Shown piece by piece: positions 62,519 through 64,000 of a stretch of 64,000 bases of DNA. Positions within the stretch are counted from its first letter, which is position 1. Every line of letters starts with the position of its first letter. Below the pieces are notes generated by a model. The model searched no databases. It was not told where the DNA came from and saw only the letters and a program-made list of their open reading frames with translations. Position numbers and translations under genes: made by a program. The DNA lies in contig NZ_CAMYMD010000035.1 of assembly GCF_947259555.1 (NCBI RefSeq), forward strand, positions 1 to 64,000, in the 5' to 3' direction. This DNA comes from an uncultured Roseovarius sp. (lineage in GTDB: Bacteria > Pseudomonadota > Alphaproteobacteria > Rhodobacterales > Rhodobacteraceae).

Positions 62519-63124
62519 ATGAATGATGAGCAAAGGGCCAACGCCCTGCTACCAACCAACGAAGATACCTGCGGGCCCTATTTCCCGATTTATTTCGGCG
62601 ATGACAGCCTTGAGGACCTGACCCGCATCCATCCAGGTGTTGTCGCCGGTCCAAGCGGGCAGCATCTCATCCTGCGGGGCCGCGTGCTTGACCGGCACGG
62701 CAGCCTCGCCAATGGCGTGGTGATGGAGTTCTGGCAGGCCAATGCCAAGGGCCTTTATCGCACCCCCGCCACCGAAGGTCATGCCGATATCGACCCCTGG
62801 TTTCACGGTTATGGCCGACTGCGCAGCCGCGGCGGTGACTACACTTTCCGCACCATCATGCCCGGTGCCTCCGAGGGCCGCGCGCCCAATATCACCGTCA
62901 CGCTGTTTTCCGATGGCATCAACCGGATCGTCACCCAGATGTTCTTTGCCGGGCATCCGGCCAATGACAGTGACCCGCTGCTGCAAGCCCTGGAGAGCGA
63001 AGACCGCCCCCGCCTGATGGCCACACGCGATGGCACGGCCGAAGATGGCGCAGAGATTTACCGCTTTGACATCATCATGGCGGGCGACAACGAAACCCCG
63101 TTCTTTGACGATCTGGAAAGCTGA
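62519..63124 (+). CDS. Intradiol dioxygenase alpha-type subunit (PcaG-like)
   Basis: The 201-residue protein has TCGPYFPIYF, RGRVLDRHGSLANGVVMEFWQANAKGLYR, FHGYGRL, TFRTIMPGASEGRAPNITVTLFSDG and YRFDIIMAGDNETPFFDD, as in the protocatechuate 3,4-dioxygenase alpha chain. It would pair with the next gene product to open a catechol ring between the hydroxyls. GGAGGA lies six bases before the start. The ring substrate is not known. Confidence 0.87.
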   Translation: MNDEQRANALLPTNEDTCGPYFPIYFGDDSLEDLTRIHPGVVAGPSGQHLILRGRVLDRHGSLANGVVMEFWQANAKGLYRTPATEGHADIDPWFHGYGRLRSRGGDYTFRTIMPGASEGRAPNITVTLFSDGINRIVTQMFFAGHPANDSDPLLQALESEDRPRLMATRDGTAEDGAEIYRFDIIMAGDNETPFFDDLES

Positions 63125-63136
63125 GGAGACAGACAG

Positions 63137-63805
63137 ATGACCAAACTCGGCAGACAAATCGGCATTGGCCCGACCGACAACACCTCTGATCAACGCACCC
63201 CGCGCCAGCGGTTGCGGCTGATCCCCGAGCGGGTGCGTGACAGCTTTGTACCCGTGGTACCCGCCCGCGCGGTGACCCGCCAGCATGAATGGGACATGAC
63301 CCGCATCGCCCCCGACATGCCGCGCGCTGACGGTGAGGCGATCGAGGTCACTGGGACCCTCAGGACAGAAAGCGGGAGGCCTTTGCGCGGTGCGCTTCTC
63401 GAAATCTGGAATGCCAACCACTATGGCCGCTACCGCCATATCGAGGATCACTCCGGGCTCAAACTCGACGATAATTTCTTCGGCATGGGGAGGGTGCTGA
63501 CCGATGACGAAGGGCGGTATCGGTTCTGGACGATCAGCCCAGGTGCTTACCTGGCGCGCCCCGATATCGGGCGCTGGCGGCCCAAACATATCCACCTGTC
63601 GATCAGCGGCGGCTCGTCACGGCTGATCACCCAGATGTATTTCCCGGATGAGCCCAACAATGCAACCGACCCGATGGCGGTGCTGATGGGTGACGGATTT
63701 GAGCGCAATATCGGCAAGTCTTACACGACGCCGGAAACCGATGTCGCGCAGGGCTTCCAATTCGACATCGTCGTCGGTGGCCGCAACGCGACCTACTTCG
63801 AATGA
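63137..63805 (+). CDS. Intradiol dioxygenase beta-type subunit (PcaH-like)
   Basis: The 222-residue protein keeps the non-haem Fe(III) ligands expected of PcaH: Tyr99 (HYGRYRH), Tyr138 (SPGAYLA), His151 and His153 (PKHIHLSI). It also has ALLEIWNANHYGRY and LITQMYFPDEPNN. It is therefore likely active on a catechol such as protocatechuate or a relative. It begins 12 bases after the alpha-type gene. No pcaB, pcaC or pcaD gene is in view. Confidence 0.88.
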   Translation: MTKLGRQIGIGPTDNTSDQRTPRQRLRLIPERVRDSFVPVVPARAVTRQHEWDMTRIAPDMPRADGEAIEVTGTLRTESGRPLRGALLEIWNANHYGRYRHIEDHSGLKLDDNFFGMGRVLTDDEGRYRFWTISPGAYLARPDIGRWRPKHIHLSISGGSSRLITQMYFPDEPNNATDPMAVLMGDGFERNIGKSYTTPETDVAQGFQFDIVVGGRNATYFE

Positions 63806-63814
63806 GCGGGCTTT

Positions 63815-63840
63815 CGCATATCTATGCGTTGAGGGATTTT
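63815..63840 (+). terminator. Possible weak terminator after the dioxygenase pair
   Basis: CGCAT-ATCT-ATGCG at 63815-63828 forms a five-base-pair stem, with TTTTTT beginning about nine bases later. The spacing is long, so the assignment is weak. The same sequence could be a protein binding site. Confidence 0.3.
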
Positions 63841-63901
63841 TTCCGCCGCTTTCCAGGTAAGGCGCTTCGTGCCTGAAAAGGCTGGGAAAAGCTGAACAAA
63901 A

Positions 63902-64000
63902 TCAGAAGTATTCCGGGTGCCGCTCCATGATCCTGTCGACCTGTGCCAGCGTTCCCGACAAGTGTTCCCGCACGACGGCCTCCACGGTCCCGGTATCGCC
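63902..64000 (-). CDS. GntR family (FCD) transcriptional regulator, C-terminal fragment
   Basis: The last 32 codons on the minus strand read VEAVVREHLSGTLAQVDRIM then ERHPEYF and a TGA stop. The AVxxHL...L..V..I...HPxYF pattern is the usual C-terminus of FCD-domain GntR regulators. The gene continues to the right of the window. Confidence 0.65.
   Translation of the reverse strand, partial: GDTGTVEAVVREHLSGTLAQVDRIMERHPEYF

Noticed and set aside
1-64000. CRISPR array
   Set aside because: No series of regularly spaced identical repeats was seen; the only tandem repeat noted is the two-copy duplication at 49108-49144.

Overview
The window is high-GC DNA from an alphaproteobacterium, most likely a marine Rhodobacterales (Roseobacter-group) bacterium. 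The supporting evidence is the AddAB, HslVU, MtaB and DapF versions seen, the regB / senC-regA redox locus, an alphaproteobacterial napEFDABC operon without napGH, a carnitine dehydrogenase-thioesterase fusion, and the GT14/NodH-like sulfotransferase gene set. No genus can be named from the sequence alone.

Layout. 0-16 kb is mainly core genome: the 5' edge of an IS110-family element, hslU and hslV separated by an oppositely oriented brnT-brnA toxin-antitoxin pair, an M20 peptidase, trxA, and a tightly overlapped tsaE-amgK-murU-addB-addA run. After this come a PAS protein and the divergent regB / senC-regA locus. 17.4-21.6 kb carries two glycosyltransferases and a two-part sulfotransferase. 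21.6-29.4 kb is a carnitine catabolic locus: a CdhR-like regulator, a beta-keto acid cleavage enzyme, a dehydrogenase-thioesterase fusion, then acyl-CoA dehydrogenase, NDP-forming CoA ligase and CaiD-like hydratase. A 45-codon relic of a short-chain dehydrogenase sits inside it. 29.4-42.7 kb is mixed housekeeping: fRMsr, GNAT, thiolase, a STAS/anti-sigma pair, ggt, hspQ, a lytic transglycosylase-like lipoprotein, lolA, ftsK, a DapC-like aminotransferase, mtaB and dapF.

The right part starts at a tRNA-Lys gene followed by a decayed tyrosine integrase, so accessory DNA probably begins there. It holds napEFDABC, an amidase relic, a PanB-fold protein lacking two metal ligands with a methyltransferase beside it, a MerR regulator with a four-cysteine tail overlapping nrtS, and ompW behind an FNR-like site. 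At 52.8-63.8 kb lies an 11-gene catabolic cluster. It consists of a seven-gene operon with overlapping junctions (class III CoA transferase, SMP-30 lactonase, DapA-like lyase, three-part FAD/Fe-S amine dehydrogenase, SDR), a divergent aminotransferase-BKACE pair, an IclR regulator and a protocatechuate-dioxygenase-like pair. Near-identical palindromes in both divergent promoter regions tie the cluster to one regulator. I could not match this gene combination to a pathway I know, and it is the best candidate here for an undescribed system. The window ends inside a GntR-type regulator gene.
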